In this document: positions 15,571 through 24,087 of the stretch, piece by piece | Layout of the letters: the number at the start of each line of letters is the position of its first letter | Numbering within the stretch: position 1 is the stretch's first letter | Assembly: GCA_022794215.1 (NCBI GenBank) | Contig: JAAWEH010000022.1 | Location: 22,348-86,347, forward strand | Source of the DNA: Oscillospiraceae bacterium | GTDB lineage: Bacteria > Bacillota > Clostridia > Oscillospirales > Oscillospiraceae | Reading direction: 5' to 3' | DNA: 64,000 bases | Made by a program: the position numbers and the translations under genes | Notes under the pieces: model-generated | Told to the model about the DNA's origin: nothing | The model's input: the letters and a program-made list of their open reading frames with translations, nothing else | Databases searched by the model: none

Positions 15571-16656
15571 CTATGCCTTTTCGACTCCATTCCACAGTCT
15601 GCCGCCGCCGGCCACATAATCCCCCTCATAAAAAACCGCCGCCTGTCCGGGCGCGGGGGCCCGCTGAGGCGCGTCAAAAACCAGCCGGAGCGCCCCGTCG
15701 GTCAAAGGGAAAACCTCCGCCTCCTGCTCCCGTTGGCGGGAGCGGAGCTTCACCCGGAAGCGCCGGGGGGCGGTCAGCCGGTCTGTCAGAATCCAGTTTA
15801 CCTCCCGAACGAAGACCTCCCGGCGGTAAAGCCCCTCCTCCGGGCCCACGGTGAGCGTGTTTTTCTCCATATCCTTGTCCCAGACATAGAGGGGCCCGTC
15901 CGCCGCAAGGCCCAATCCCTTTCGCTGGCCGATGGTATATCGAACCGCCCCCCGGTGTCTGCCCAGCACCCGCCCCCGGGGATCCAGGATCTCTCCCTCC
16001 GGCCAGCGTCTGCCGGTATGGTTTTCCAGAAAGCGGCCATAGTCCCCTCCGGGGACGAAACAGATGTCCTGGCTGTCCCTTTTGTGGGCGTTTCGGAATC
16101 CCTGGGCTTCCGCGATCTTCCGAACCTCCCCCTTGGTCAGCTCCCCCAGAGGGAACCGGGTATGGGCCAGCTGGCTCTGGGTCATGGTATAGAGAAAATA
16201 ACTCTGGTCTTTGCTCTCATCCCGGGCCTTGCGAAGCAGATACCGCCCCGACCGCTCTTCGATCCGGGCGTAATGGCCGGTGACAAGGGCCTCACAGCCC
16301 AATTCTCTGGCCCGCTGAAAAAGCCGGTCAAACTTGAGACAGCGGTTACAGTCAATACAGGGATTGGGGGTCTCTCCCCCCTCATAGGCCGCGGCGAACC
16401 GATCCATCACCTGAGTCTTAAACTCTTGGGAAAAGTTAAACACATAGTACGGGATCCCCAAATGCCGGGCCACGTTTCGGGCGTCCTCCACATCGTCCAG
16501 AGAACAGCAGGTTCTGTCAGAAGCCCTCCCCAGATCCTCGTTGGAAAAGAGCTTCATGGTCACGCCCAGGCACTGAAACCCGTCCCGCTGGGTCAAATAG
16601 GCCGCCACGGAGGAATCCACCCCGCCGCTCATGGCGATCAGCGCCTTATTCCCCAT
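15571..16656 (-). CDS. mnmA: tRNA-specific 2-thiouridylase MnmA
   Basis: A 361-residue ATP-dependent enzyme that puts the 2-thio group on the wobble uridine of tRNA Lys, Glu and Gln. The PP-loop is SGGVDSSVAA (about residues 9-18). The catalytic cysteines are in NPCIDCNRC (about 100) and SQDICFVPGG (about 200), and a C-terminal beta-barrel follows. ATG 16656 overlaps the end of iscU by 11 bases, in another frame. Co-transcription with the cysteine desulfurase iscS makes sense because MnmA needs its sulfur. Confidence 0.95.
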   Translation of the reverse strand: MGNKALIAMSGGVDSSVAAYLTQRDGFQCLGVTMKLFSNEDLGRASDRTCCSLDDVEDARNVARHLGIPYYVFNFSQEFKTQVMDRFAAAYEGGETPNPCIDCNRCLKFDRLFQRARELGCEALVTGHYARIEERSGRYLLRKARDESKDQSYFLYTMTQSQLAHTRFPLGELTKGEVRKIAEAQGFRNAHKRDSQDICFVPGGDYGRFLENHTGRRWPEGEILDPRGRVLGRHRGAVRYTIGQRKGLGLAADGPLYVWDKDMEKNTLTVGPEEGLYRREVFVREVNWILTDRLTAPRRFRVKLRSRQREQEAEVFPLTDGALRLVFDAPQRAPAPGQAAVFYEGDYVAGGGRLWNGVEKA

Positions 16657-17080
16657 GGCAGCTTTCGCAATGCCCGCCCTCCGGGAAATCCTTGGGGTCG
16701 TAAGAAATGTGGCGGCGGTCATAATAGTCCTTCACCGCCGCCCGGATGGCCTCCTCCGCCAGCACCGAGCAGTGCAGCTTATGGGCGGGCAGGCCGTCCA
16801 GCGCCTCAGTGACCGCTCGGTTGGTCAGCTGGAGCACCTGCGACAGCGGCTTCCCCTTGATCATCTCGGTGGCCATAGAACTGGAGGCAATGGCGCTGCC
16901 GCAGCCGAAGGTTTCAAATTTCACATCGGTCACAATGTCCCCCTCGATCTTGAGATAGATCTTCATAATATCCCCGCACACGGCGTTGCCCACCTCGCCT
17001 ACGCCGTCGGCGTCCTCAATAACGCCCACGTTCCGGGGGCTGCGGAAATGATCCATTACCGTTTCACTGTAAAGTGCCAT
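16646..17080 (-). CDS. iscU: Iron-sulfur cluster scaffold protein, IscU/NifU-like
   Basis: A 144-residue scaffold with the three cluster cysteines Cys35 (NAVCGD), Cys60 (FGCGSA) and Cys104 (LHCSVL). It carries a short extra C-terminal tail with two more cysteines (CESC, 138-141), common in clostridial NifU-like proteins. It sits between iscS and mnmA with an 18-base gap to iscS, so it is one operon. Confidence 0.93.
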   Translation of the reverse strand: MALYSETVMDHFRSPRNVGVIEDADGVGEVGNAVCGDIMKIYLKIEGDIVTDVKFETFGCGSAIASSSMATEMIKGKPLSQVLQLTNRAVTEALDGLPAHKLHCSVLAEEAIRAAVKDYYDRRHISYDPKDFPEGGHCESCHGE

Positions 17081-17098
17081 AAAAGTTCCTCTCCTTTC

Positions 17099-18283
17099 TT
17101 AAATCAAAAATGCCCGCTTTCCCTCTACCTTGTCCTCCCAAAGGGGGGACATATCCCGCAGCCGGGCCACCACCTGGGGCACCGCCTTCAGGATCTCCTC
17201 CACCTCCTGCTGGGTGTTGTCCTCCCCCAGGGTGAGCCGCAGCGAGCCGTGGGCCACCTCATGGGGCCGGCCGATGGCCAGCAGCACATGGCTGGGCTCC
17301 AGAGACCCGGAGGTGCAGGCCGAGCCGGAGGAGGCGCAGATCCCCAGGTCGTCCAGCAAAAGTAGCAGGCTTTCCCCCTCTACCCCCTCAAAGCAAAAGT
17401 TGACGTTTCCGGGCAGCCGATGAACCGGGTCGCCGTTCAACGCGCTGTGGGGGATCTTGGACAGGCCCGCTATCAGCTGATTCCGCAGGGTGGCTGTCTT
17501 CCGTCCGTTTTCCTCCATGTGGGCACAGCTCTCCTCCAGCGCCGCCGCCATCCCCACGATGGCCGGCAGGTTTTCTGTTCCTGCCCGCTTTCCCCACTCT
17601 TGTCCGCCCCCCTGGATCAGACCGGTCAGCGCCACCCCTTTCCGGGCGTAGAGCGCCCCCACTCCCTTGGGGCCGTGAAACTTATGGGCGGAAAGGGAGA
17701 GAAGGTCTATCCCCTGGGCCTTCACGTCGATGGGCAAATGCCCCGCGGCCTGAACCGCGTCGGTGTGAAACAAGACCCCCTTCTCCCGGCAGACCTGGCC
17801 GATCTCGGCCACCGGCATCACCGAGCCGATCTCATTGTTGGCATACATGACACTGACCAGGCAGGTATCCTCCCGGATGGCCCGCTCCACCTGGTCGGCG
17901 GTGACCTGCCCCAGGGGGCCTACCGGCAGGAGCTCCACCTCAAATCCCTTCTGCTCCAGCTTTTTCAGGGTGTGGAGTACCGCATGATGCTCAAAGGCAG
18001 TGGAGATAATATGCCTCTTTCCCCGCCGCTCTCCCAGGGCGGCGGCGGACAGAAGGGCCTGGTTATCCGCCTCACTGCCTCCGGAGGTAAAGAGGATCTC
18101 CCGGGGCTGGGCGCCGATGCAGGCGGCCACCCGCTCCCGGGCCGACCCCAGAGCCTCCGCCGCGTCTTGTCCAAAACCGTATAGACTGGAGGGATTGCCC
18201 CATCGCTCCCGCATACAGGCCGTCATCGCCTCCACCGCCCCCGGGCTCATCCGTGTGGTGGCCGCGTTGTCCGCATAGATCAT
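17099..18283 (-). CDS. iscS: Cysteine desulfurase, IscS/NifS-like
   Basis: A 394-residue PLP enzyme that takes sulfur from cysteine. The PLP lysine is Lys201 in SLSAHKFHGPKG, the pyridine-ring histidine is in AFEHHAVLH (about 99-100), and the persulfide cysteine is Cys323 in SSGSACTSGSLEPSHVL. ATG 18283 follows AAGGAGG. It is the first gene of iscS-iscU-mnmA and is read from a consensus promoter with a 12-bp inverted repeat. No iscR-type regulator lies next to it. Confidence 0.93.
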   Translation of the reverse strand: MIYADNAATTRMSPGAVEAMTACMRERWGNPSSLYGFGQDAAEALGSARERVAACIGAQPREILFTSGGSEADNQALLSAAALGERRGKRHIISTAFEHHAVLHTLKKLEQKGFEVELLPVGPLGQVTADQVERAIREDTCLVSVMYANNEIGSVMPVAEIGQVCREKGVLFHTDAVQAAGHLPIDVKAQGIDLLSLSAHKFHGPKGVGALYARKGVALTGLIQGGGQEWGKRAGTENLPAIVGMAAALEESCAHMEENGRKTATLRNQLIAGLSKIPHSALNGDPVHRLPGNVNFCFEGVEGESLLLLLDDLGICASSGSACTSGSLEPSHVLLAIGRPHEVAHGSLRLTLGEDNTQQEVEEILKAVPQVVARLRDMSPLWEDKVEGKRAFLI

Positions 18284-18331
18284 CCTTCCGTTCCTCCTTG
18301 TTTTGTGGTTGGCTTTTTTGTCGCACTGCCA

Positions 18332-18371
18332 GTATAGGCAATAAATCATAGTTTGTCAATATGATTTATTG
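18332..18371 (-). promoter_or_regulatory. iscS operon promoter with a 12-bp inverted-repeat operator
   Basis: Minus strand TTGACA, 17-bp spacer and TATACT. A perfect 12-bp inverted repeat, CAATAAATCATA (18339-18350) and TATGATTTATTG (18360-18371), separated by nine bases that contain most of the -35 box, brackets that box. A regulator binding here would block the promoter. The regulator is not encoded nearby; an Rrf2/IscR-type or iron-responsive factor is a guess. Confidence 0.7.
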
Positions 18372-18375
18372 GCAA

Positions 18376-18415
18376 ACAAAGGGCCGCCTGCGTAACCCCT
18401 GCGCGCAGGCGGCCC
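18376..18415 (-). terminator. Terminator of the marR-ABC operon
   Basis: GGGCCGCCTGCG (18381-18392) pairs with 18404-18415. On the minus strand it is followed by TTTGTTTGCC. It ends the leftward ABC genes before the isc promoter. Confidence 0.7.
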
Positions 18416-18431
18416 TGATGTCTTTTTTCCC

Positions 18432-20468
18432 TTACTCCAGCTGGAACTGTCCGGTATAAAGCCGGTAGTACCGGCCCTCCTGCTCCAGCAGTTCGGCGTG
18501 GGAGCCCTTCTCCTCGATCTGCCCGTGCTCGATGACCACGATGCAGTCGGAGTTGCGCACGGTGGAAAGCCGGTGGGCGATGACGAACACCGTCCGGTTC
18601 TCCATCAATGCGTCCATGCCCTTCTGGATCAGGGCCTCAGTTCGGGTGTCGATGGAGGAGGTAGCCTCATCCAGGATCATCACCGGGGGATCGGCCACCG
18701 CGGCCCGGGCGATGGCCAAAAGCTGCCGCTGGCCCTGGCTCAGGTTGGCCCCGTCCCCGGTGACCAGGGTCTGATAGCCGTCGGGCAGCCGCCGGATGAA
18801 GGAGTGGGCCCCGGCGGTCTTGGCTGCCGCAATACACTCTTCGTCGGTGGCCTCCAGCCGGCCGTAGCGGATGTTCTCCATCACCGTGCCCGTAAAGAGA
18901 TGGGTGTCCTGCAAGACCGCCCCCAGGGACCGCCGCAGGTCATCCTTCCGGATCTCTTTCACGTCGATGCCGCAGTAGGTAATGACCCCGTCCTGGATCT
19001 CGTAGAACCGATTGATAAGGTTGGTGATAGTGGTCTTACCCGCTCCGGTGGAACCCACAAAGGCGATCTTCTGCCCCGGGTTGGCGTACACCGAGACATC
19101 ATGCAGGATCTGCTTACCCGGCACGTAGGAGAAATCAACGTTTTGGAACCGCACCGCACCGGTAAGCTCCGTGAGCACATAGCCCTCTCCCCGGGTGACC
19201 GCTCCCCGGATGCGGTGGAGCCCCTCCGCCGGATCCCCCTGGGGATACTTCCAGGCCCACAGGTGATCCGGGACGTCCTCCCCGCACTCGATCAAGCCCT
19301 CCTCTTCCGCCTTGCGGCAGGCCACCAGGGCCATCCGGCCATTGTCCGGCACCTTCCAGGCCCAGCATCCGGTTCGCTCCCCCTCGCCGGCGGGGGTCAG
19401 GCTGCCGTCGGCGTTTTTGCGGACGGCCACCAGCGTCACCTGGCCATTGTCCTCCTCGGGCTGGGTGTCCATGACCTCGAAGATCCGCTCGGCGCCCGCC
19501 AGGGCGGACAGGATGGTGGTCATCTGCTGGGAGATCTGGTTGATGGGCTGGCTGACCTGGCGGGAATATTTTAGATAGGTGGAAAATCCGCCCAGGTCAA
19601 ACCCGCCGAAAATGGCCAGCAGTCCCCCCGCCGCGGCAAGGAAGGCATAGCCCACGTTATTCAGGTTCATGGCCACCGGCATCACCACAGAGGAATAGAA
19701 ATTCGCCTTGGACGCCGCCTGGCGGTAATCGTCGTTGAGCTTGGCAAAGGCGGCCTTGGCCTCCTTCTCATGGGTAAAGGCCTTTACCACCTTCAGCCCC
19801 TCGATCATCTCCTGAATGTTGCCGTTGACCTTGCCCAGGTTGGCCTGCTGCTGCCGGTAATACTTCCGGGACTTGCCTCCCATGACCCGGAACACCGTCA
19901 TGGTGATGATCAGGATCACCAGGGAGATCAAAAACAGGATGGGACTGATAAAGATCATCATTCCCACCACCCCCACAAACATGAGGGCGGAGGAAAACAG
20001 AGACACCACCGACTGCTCCAGGGCCATCTGCACGTTATCCGCATCGTTGGTAAACCGGCTCATCAGCTCGCCGTGGGTGTGCCTGTCGTAAAAGGAGATG
20101 GGCAGATCCTGAAGGGCGTTGAAGAGATCCCTGCGCAGCCGGTTGACTCCCTTTTGGGCCAGCCGCGCCATCACCGCCGCCTGGAAATAGGAGGCCACCA
20201 CGCCCACCAGATAGATGCACAGCAGGGGCACAAGCGCCGCCAGCAGATCTGCCGGCCCGCCGTAAACTCCGCCCACCAGGTTATTGATGATGGGCCGCAT
20301 ATAATAGGAGCCGCCGATGTTGCTGCCCACCGACAGCAGCAGGCAGATCAGAACGCCCACCAGGGGCAGCTTGCTCTGGGACAGATATCCCAAAAGCCGC
20401 CGAATGGTTTTTTGGGTATCCTTGGGCTTGGAAAAGCCCCCTCTTCCACGAGGTCCCGGTCCCGGCAT
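18432..20468 (-). CDS. ABC exporter subunit with a repeated insert (canonical ATPase site)
   Basis: A 678-residue half-transporter: transmembrane domain about 20-330, ATP-binding domain from about 435. Walker A is GSTGAGKT (472-479), the signature is LSQGQ (Gln in place of the first Gly), and Walker B ILDEATSS carries the catalytic glutamate. Residues about 340-432 are an insert between the two domains holding two copies of a roughly 33-residue unit, each with a LVA.RK core and ending WAWK.P (342-374 and 377-409). The extra length resembles the longer subunit of BmrC/BmrD-type heterodimers. It overlaps the partner gene by one base. Confidence 0.88.
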   Translation of the reverse strand: MPGPGPRGRGGFSKPKDTQKTIRRLLGYLSQSKLPLVGVLICLLLSVGSNIGGSYYMRPIINNLVGGVYGGPADLLAALVPLLCIYLVGVVASYFQAAVMARLAQKGVNRLRRDLFNALQDLPISFYDRHTHGELMSRFTNDADNVQMALEQSVVSLFSSALMFVGVVGMMIFISPILFLISLVILIITMTVFRVMGGKSRKYYRQQQANLGKVNGNIQEMIEGLKVVKAFTHEKEAKAAFAKLNDDYRQAASKANFYSSVVMPVAMNLNNVGYAFLAAAGGLLAIFGGFDLGGFSTYLKYSRQVSQPINQISQQMTTILSALAGAERIFEVMDTQPEEDNGQVTLVAVRKNADGSLTPAGEGERTGCWAWKVPDNGRMALVACRKAEEEGLIECGEDVPDHLWAWKYPQGDPAEGLHRIRGAVTRGEGYVLTELTGAVRFQNVDFSYVPGKQILHDVSVYANPGQKIAFVGSTGAGKTTITNLINRFYEIQDGVITYCGIDVKEIRKDDLRRSLGAVLQDTHLFTGTVMENIRYGRLEATDEECIAAAKTAGAHSFIRRLPDGYQTLVTGDGANLSQGQRQLLAIARAAVADPPVMILDEATSSIDTRTEALIQKGMDALMENRTVFVIAHRLSTVRNSDCIVVIEHGQIEEKGSHAELLEQEGRYYRLYTGQFQLE

Positions 20469-22207
20469 TATTCGCTCACCCCTTCCTGCTGAGATTGGTA
20501 AATTTCCTGATAGACGGCGTTGGAGGCCATCAGCTGTTCATGGGTGCCCTCACCCACAATAGCTCCATCGTCCAGCACCAGGATCTTGTCGGCATACCGA
20601 ACCGAAGAGATCCGCTGGGCAATGATGATCACCGTGGTTCCCGCCAGGTTCTTGGCAAAGGACTCCCGGATGGCCCTCTCGGTAGTGGAGTCCACCGCCG
20701 AGGTCGAGTCGTCCAAAATGAGAATGGCAGGCTTGCGCAGCATGGCCCGGGCGATACACAGCCGCTGCTTCTGGCCGCCGGACACGTTGGTGCCGCCCTG
20801 ATCCAGTTTGGTCTCAAAGCCCTCGGGGAAGGACATGATAAAGTCATAGGCCTGGGCGTCCTTGGCGGCCTGGATCAGCTCCTCTTCGGTGGCGTCGCCC
20901 CTGCCCCAAAGAAGGTTTTCCCGAATGGTGCCGGAAAAAAGCACATTGTTCTGCAGCACCATACCGATCCGCTGGCGCAGCTCCTCGATGGGGTAATCCC
21001 GCACATCCACCCCGTCCACCAGGACTTGGCCCCCGGTCACATCGTAAAACCGGGGGATCAGGTTCACCAGGGAGGATTTCCCGGTGCCGGTTCCTCCCAC
21101 AATGGCGGTAAACTGCCCCGGCTCCACGGTGAAATTCAGGTGCTCCAGCACATCGTCTCCGGTGCCCGACGCCCGGTACTTAAAGCTCACATCCCGGAAC
21201 TCCACCTGTCCCTTGGGTTGGGGCAGGATCCGGTCATGGCTGTCGGGCCGATCCTGAATGTCGGGTTGGGTGTCCAGCACCTCGATGATCCGTCGGGCGC
21301 AGGCCACGGCCCGGGACAGCTGCAGAAGGCTCATGGCCACCATCATCACGCTCATGAGGATCTGGAAAATGTAGTTGATAAAGGAGCTCAGATCGCCGTA
21401 GAGCATGGTTCCCGCCATCACCTGGCTGCCGCCCAAATACAGCACCGCCACTGTTGCCACGTTGAGGGACAAAGTCATCACGGGCATGATGGCCACGATC
21501 CGCATGGCCACGTTGATCCCCGCCTGGGTCAGCTCGTCGTTGGCGGTTTTAAACTTGGTCTTTTCATAGCCCGCCCGAACAAAGGCCTTTACCACCCGAA
21601 CCGCCACCAGGTTCTCCTGAACGGTGTTGTTCAGGTTGTCGATCTTCCGCTGGGTGACCTCAAAAAGCTTATTGCACATCTTCATAATGACCCCGATGGC
21701 CACCCCCATGGCCGGGACGACAATAAGCAGCACCACCGCCAGGGACGGGTTGATGGAGAAGGCCATCAGCAGGGCCGCCAGCAGCATCACCGGGGCGCGG
21801 GTAATGATCCGCATTCCCATGGTTACCGTCATCTGGATGGCGTTGACGTCGTTGGTCATCCGGGTAATGAGGGAAGCGGAGGAAAAGCGGTCAATGTCCG
21901 CAAAGGAAAAGTCCTGTATCTTTTGGAACATGGCGTTGCGGAGGTTGGCTCCAAAGCCTTGGCCGGCTATGGAGGAGGCCTTGGCCGATACAATGCCGCA
22001 CGCAATGCCAAACCCCGCCAGGATCAGCATGATGCCGCCCTGCCGCAAAATATACCTCATATCGGAATTGGCAATGCCCACATCCACGATGGAGGCCATC
22101 AGCCGGGGCATGGCGATCTCGCACATGACCTCCAAGATCACCAGCATCGGGGCTAAAATCATCCAGCGCTTATATTCTCCAACATAGGCCGATAGTTTTT
22201 TGATCAT
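20468..22207 (-). CDS. ABC exporter subunit with a degenerate catalytic site
   Basis: A 579-residue half-transporter with six membrane segments (about 15-310) and an ATPase domain with Walker A GGTGTGKSS and signature VSGGQKQR. Its Walker B reads ILILDDSTSAVDS, with Asp in place of the catalytic Glu. One intact and one degenerate ATPase half is typical of heterodimeric multidrug exporters (BmrCD, LmrCD, TM287/288). It overlaps the MarR gene by four bases, so the three genes form one operon. Confidence 0.9.
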   Translation of the reverse strand: MIKKLSAYVGEYKRWMILAPMLVILEVMCEIAMPRLMASIVDVGIANSDMRYILRQGGIMLILAGFGIACGIVSAKASSIAGQGFGANLRNAMFQKIQDFSFADIDRFSSASLITRMTNDVNAIQMTVTMGMRIITRAPVMLLAALLMAFSINPSLAVVLLIVVPAMGVAIGVIMKMCNKLFEVTQRKIDNLNNTVQENLVAVRVVKAFVRAGYEKTKFKTANDELTQAGINVAMRIVAIMPVMTLSLNVATVAVLYLGGSQVMAGTMLYGDLSSFINYIFQILMSVMMVAMSLLQLSRAVACARRIIEVLDTQPDIQDRPDSHDRILPQPKGQVEFRDVSFKYRASGTGDDVLEHLNFTVEPGQFTAIVGGTGTGKSSLVNLIPRFYDVTGGQVLVDGVDVRDYPIEELRQRIGMVLQNNVLFSGTIRENLLWGRGDATEEELIQAAKDAQAYDFIMSFPEGFETKLDQGGTNVSGGQKQRLCIARAMLRKPAILILDDSTSAVDSTTERAIRESFAKNLAGTTVIIIAQRISSVRYADKILVLDDGAIVGEGTHEQLMASNAVYQEIYQSQQEGVSE

Positions 22208-22692
22208 TCGCGCTCACTCTCCTTTTCCCCATCGGGACAGAAGGGCGGGGGCTCCATCCCGCCCAGATTTTCGATCATGCGGGTAAAAAAACCCGTCAGC
22301 TGCACCCGCTCCGCCTCCGAAAAACCGGAGAGCATCCGCTCATCCACCGCCCGGAAGCTCTCGCCGCACAGCCCCACCGCCTCTTTTCCCTTCTCGGTAA
22401 GGCTTACCCGGTTCCGGCGGGCGTCCTGTTCGTCGGTGCTGCGCTTCACGTAGCCGTTTTTCTCCAGGGTTTTCAGAGATACCGCTACCGTGGCCGGAGA
22501 GATCCGCATGGTTCGGGCCACATCCCGCTGGGACCATCGCTCCCCGGCGGTCTCGGCATAAAACAGGCTCATCAGCAGCATGGGGGCTCCCAGCTCCCGC
22601 ACTCCCCGGTTGGCCTGCTCCTCCATGACCCGCCGCTTATGGGCATGGTGAAGCCCGTGGAACAGAGCGCTGGGCTCGTGCTTATCATACAT
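22204..22692 (-). CDS. MarR family transcriptional regulator
   Basis: A 162-residue winged-helix regulator. WSQRDVARTMRISPATVAVSLKTLEKNGYVKRSTDEQDARRNRVSLTEKG covers the recognition helix and the wing with its conserved Asp-Arg-Arg-x-x-x-x-x-L-T. ATG 22692 is selected by AAGGGAG eight bases upstream over the in-frame TTG at 22710. It heads the exporter operon and most likely represses it, responding to a transported compound (inference). Confidence 0.88.
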   Translation of the reverse strand: MYDKHEPSALFHGLHHAHKRRVMEEQANRGVRELGAPMLLMSLFYAETAGERWSQRDVARTMRISPATVAVSLKTLEKNGYVKRSTDEQDARRNRVSLTEKGKEAVGLCGESFRAVDERMLSGFSEAERVQLTGFFTRMIENLGGMEPPPFCPDGEKESERE

Positions 22693-22705
22693 GCCTTTGT
22701 CTCCC

Positions 22706-22778
22706 TTCAACCGTTCGTATATTAACGATTCGTATGCTTATGAATTGGTAGTATACGCCTTCTTCATTGGAAAGTCAA
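22706..22778 (-). promoter_or_regulatory. marR-ABC promoter and direct-repeat operator
   Basis: Minus strand TTGACT (22773-22778), 17 bp, TATACT (22750-22755). Downstream of the -10, ATACGAA occurs twice in the same orientation, 16 bases apart, before the ribosome site. This is a likely MarR autoregulatory target. Confidence 0.6.
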
Positions 22779-22810
22779 TAAAGAAATTGTAAACACAGAG
22801 AAAAATCTTA

Positions 22811-22849
22811 GAACAAATGTTTGACATTTTTCAATGTGTATGGTAAGAT
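22811..22849 (+). promoter_or_regulatory. lexA promoter with LexA box
   Basis: TTGACA (22821-22826), 17 bp, TAAGAT (22844-22849). GAACAAATGTTTG (22811-22823) overlaps the -35, a one-mismatch LexA box consistent with autoregulation. Confidence 0.8.
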
Positions 22850-22877
22850 ACAACCAAATCATAAAGGAGGGATCGCC

Positions 22878-23489
22878 ATGCCCGCGTCTTTGACCCCCAA
22901 GCAGGCAGAAATCTACGACTTTATTCTTCAATATACCAAGGATCACGGCTATCCCCCCTCTGTGCGGGAGATCGGCTTCGCCGTGAATCTGAAATCCCCC
23001 TCCACCGTCCACTTTCACATGAAGAAGCTGGAGGCCGAGGGCTATATTCTCAAGGCCGACGGCAAAACCCGGGCCATCACCCTCCCCCTGGAAGCGGTGG
23101 CCGAGGAGCTGGACGGACACGCCAACCAGGTGCCCGTTCTGGGCAACGTAGCCGCCGGCTCCCCCATCCTGGCTGACGAGCATGTGGAGGAATACCTGAC
23201 TTTTGATACCGACGGTCTCGCCGGAGAGCACTTTGCTCTGCGGGTTCGGGGCGAATCCATGCTGAACGCAGGCATCCTTCCCGGCGATCTGGTGGTGGTT
23301 CACCGCCAGGAAAATTTCCGCAACGGAGACATTGTGGTAGCCCTCTTTGAGGACGAGGCCACGGTAAAGACCTACCACATGGAAAGGGGCCACCTCTGGC
23401 TCCTGCCGGAGAACCCGGACTATGACCCCATCGACGGCGAGGGCTGCGCCCTTTTGGGCCGGGTGGTGGCGGTTCTGCGCCGGTATTGA
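22878..23489 (+). CDS. lexA: LexA SOS repressor
   Basis: A 203-residue repressor with a winged HTH N-terminal domain (PPSVREIGFAVNLKSPSTVHFHMKKLEAEGYI), a self-cleavage bond Ala93-Gly94 in NVAAGSPI, Ser127 in RGESML and Lys164 in ATVKTY forming the catalytic dyad. ATG 22878 follows AAAGGAGG. It is preceded by a LexA box and followed 20 bases later by a small membrane protein gene. Confidence 0.97.
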   Translation: MPASLTPKQAEIYDFILQYTKDHGYPPSVREIGFAVNLKSPSTVHFHMKKLEAEGYILKADGKTRAITLPLEAVAEELDGHANQVPVLGNVAAGSPILADEHVEEYLTFDTDGLAGEHFALRVRGESMLNAGILPGDLVVVHRQENFRNGDIVVALFEDEATVKTYHMERGHLWLLPENPDYDPIDGEGCALLGRVVAVLRRY

Positions 23490-23508
23490 TGGGGAAGGGG
23501 TTCTATCC

Positions 23509-23772
23509 ATGGAAATCGACTTTGGCACCCGCTCCCAGCCCGGGTTAAAGCGCCTCAACCCCTCCGACCCGGTGAACGCCGTCCCCCGAAAGATCGGACT
23601 GCTGTCCGCCGGCGCGCTGATGGGCCTTTGCGTCAAAAAGCCGGTGGCCCGGCCCCTGGCGGGTCTGGTTTGTACCCTTTTGACGGTGGGCGCCGCCGCA
23701 CCCCTTATTGCGCAGCGCCTGAACCCCACGTCCCATACCGTTCCTGCGGCTCATGCCTCAGAGGAGACCTGA
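23509..23772 (+). CDS. Small membrane protein in the lexA operon
   Basis: An 87-residue protein I do not recognise. The N-terminal half is polar (MEIDFGTRSQPGLKRLNPSDPVN). Two short hydrophobic stretches follow (about 29-40 and 47-62), then a polar tail. ATG 23509 is preceded by GGGGAAGGGG. There is no terminator between lexA and this gene, and one immediately after it, so it should be co-induced in the SOS response. Function unknown. Confidence 0.6.
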   Translation: MEIDFGTRSQPGLKRLNPSDPVNAVPRKIGLLSAGALMGLCVKKPVARPLAGLVCTLLTVGAAAPLIAQRLNPTSHTVPAAHASEET

Positions 23773-23790
23773 CAAGGTCTCCTCTTTTTT
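23760..23790 (+). terminator. Terminator of the lexA operon
   Basis: AGAGGAGACC / GGTCTCCTCT with a six-base loop that includes the stop codon, then TTTTTT. Confidence 0.9.
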
Positions 23791-23848
23791 ATGGACTTAT
23801 ACACACTCCATTCGGCCGGCCAAAATACCTCTCTTTTTTTACAGAATG

Positions 23849-24087
23849 ATTACAAAGCCACCGCAAAGTATCTGGTTTTGTAACCTTTTTTTGACCACAA
23901 GATATGGCCCTTCCCCCTTCTTTTTCCAGAAAAAATCGTCGAAAAGCCTGAAAACACTTGACGGATGAACAAAAAACGTGTATTATCACTTTTGTAACCA
24001 TTTGTAATCTTTTGTTTCTTTCTCGTAACAAGCCGGTAATCATCCGTTGAGAGAGAACGTTACCTTATTAGGAAAGGAGGGAATCCT
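23849..24087 (+). promoter_or_regulatory. Promoter and long leader of the M23 peptidase gene
   Basis: The 315-base gap has a clear promoter, TTGACG (23958-23963), 17 bp, TATTAT (23981-23986), and about 95 bases of leader. TGTAAC/TGTAAT hexamers occur near it: direct copies at 23993 and 24003 (10-bp period), one at 23879 and an inverted one at 23849. They resemble WalR half-sites (TGTWAH), but the period is one base short of the usual 11. Otherwise I see nothing in the gap. Confidence 0.5.
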
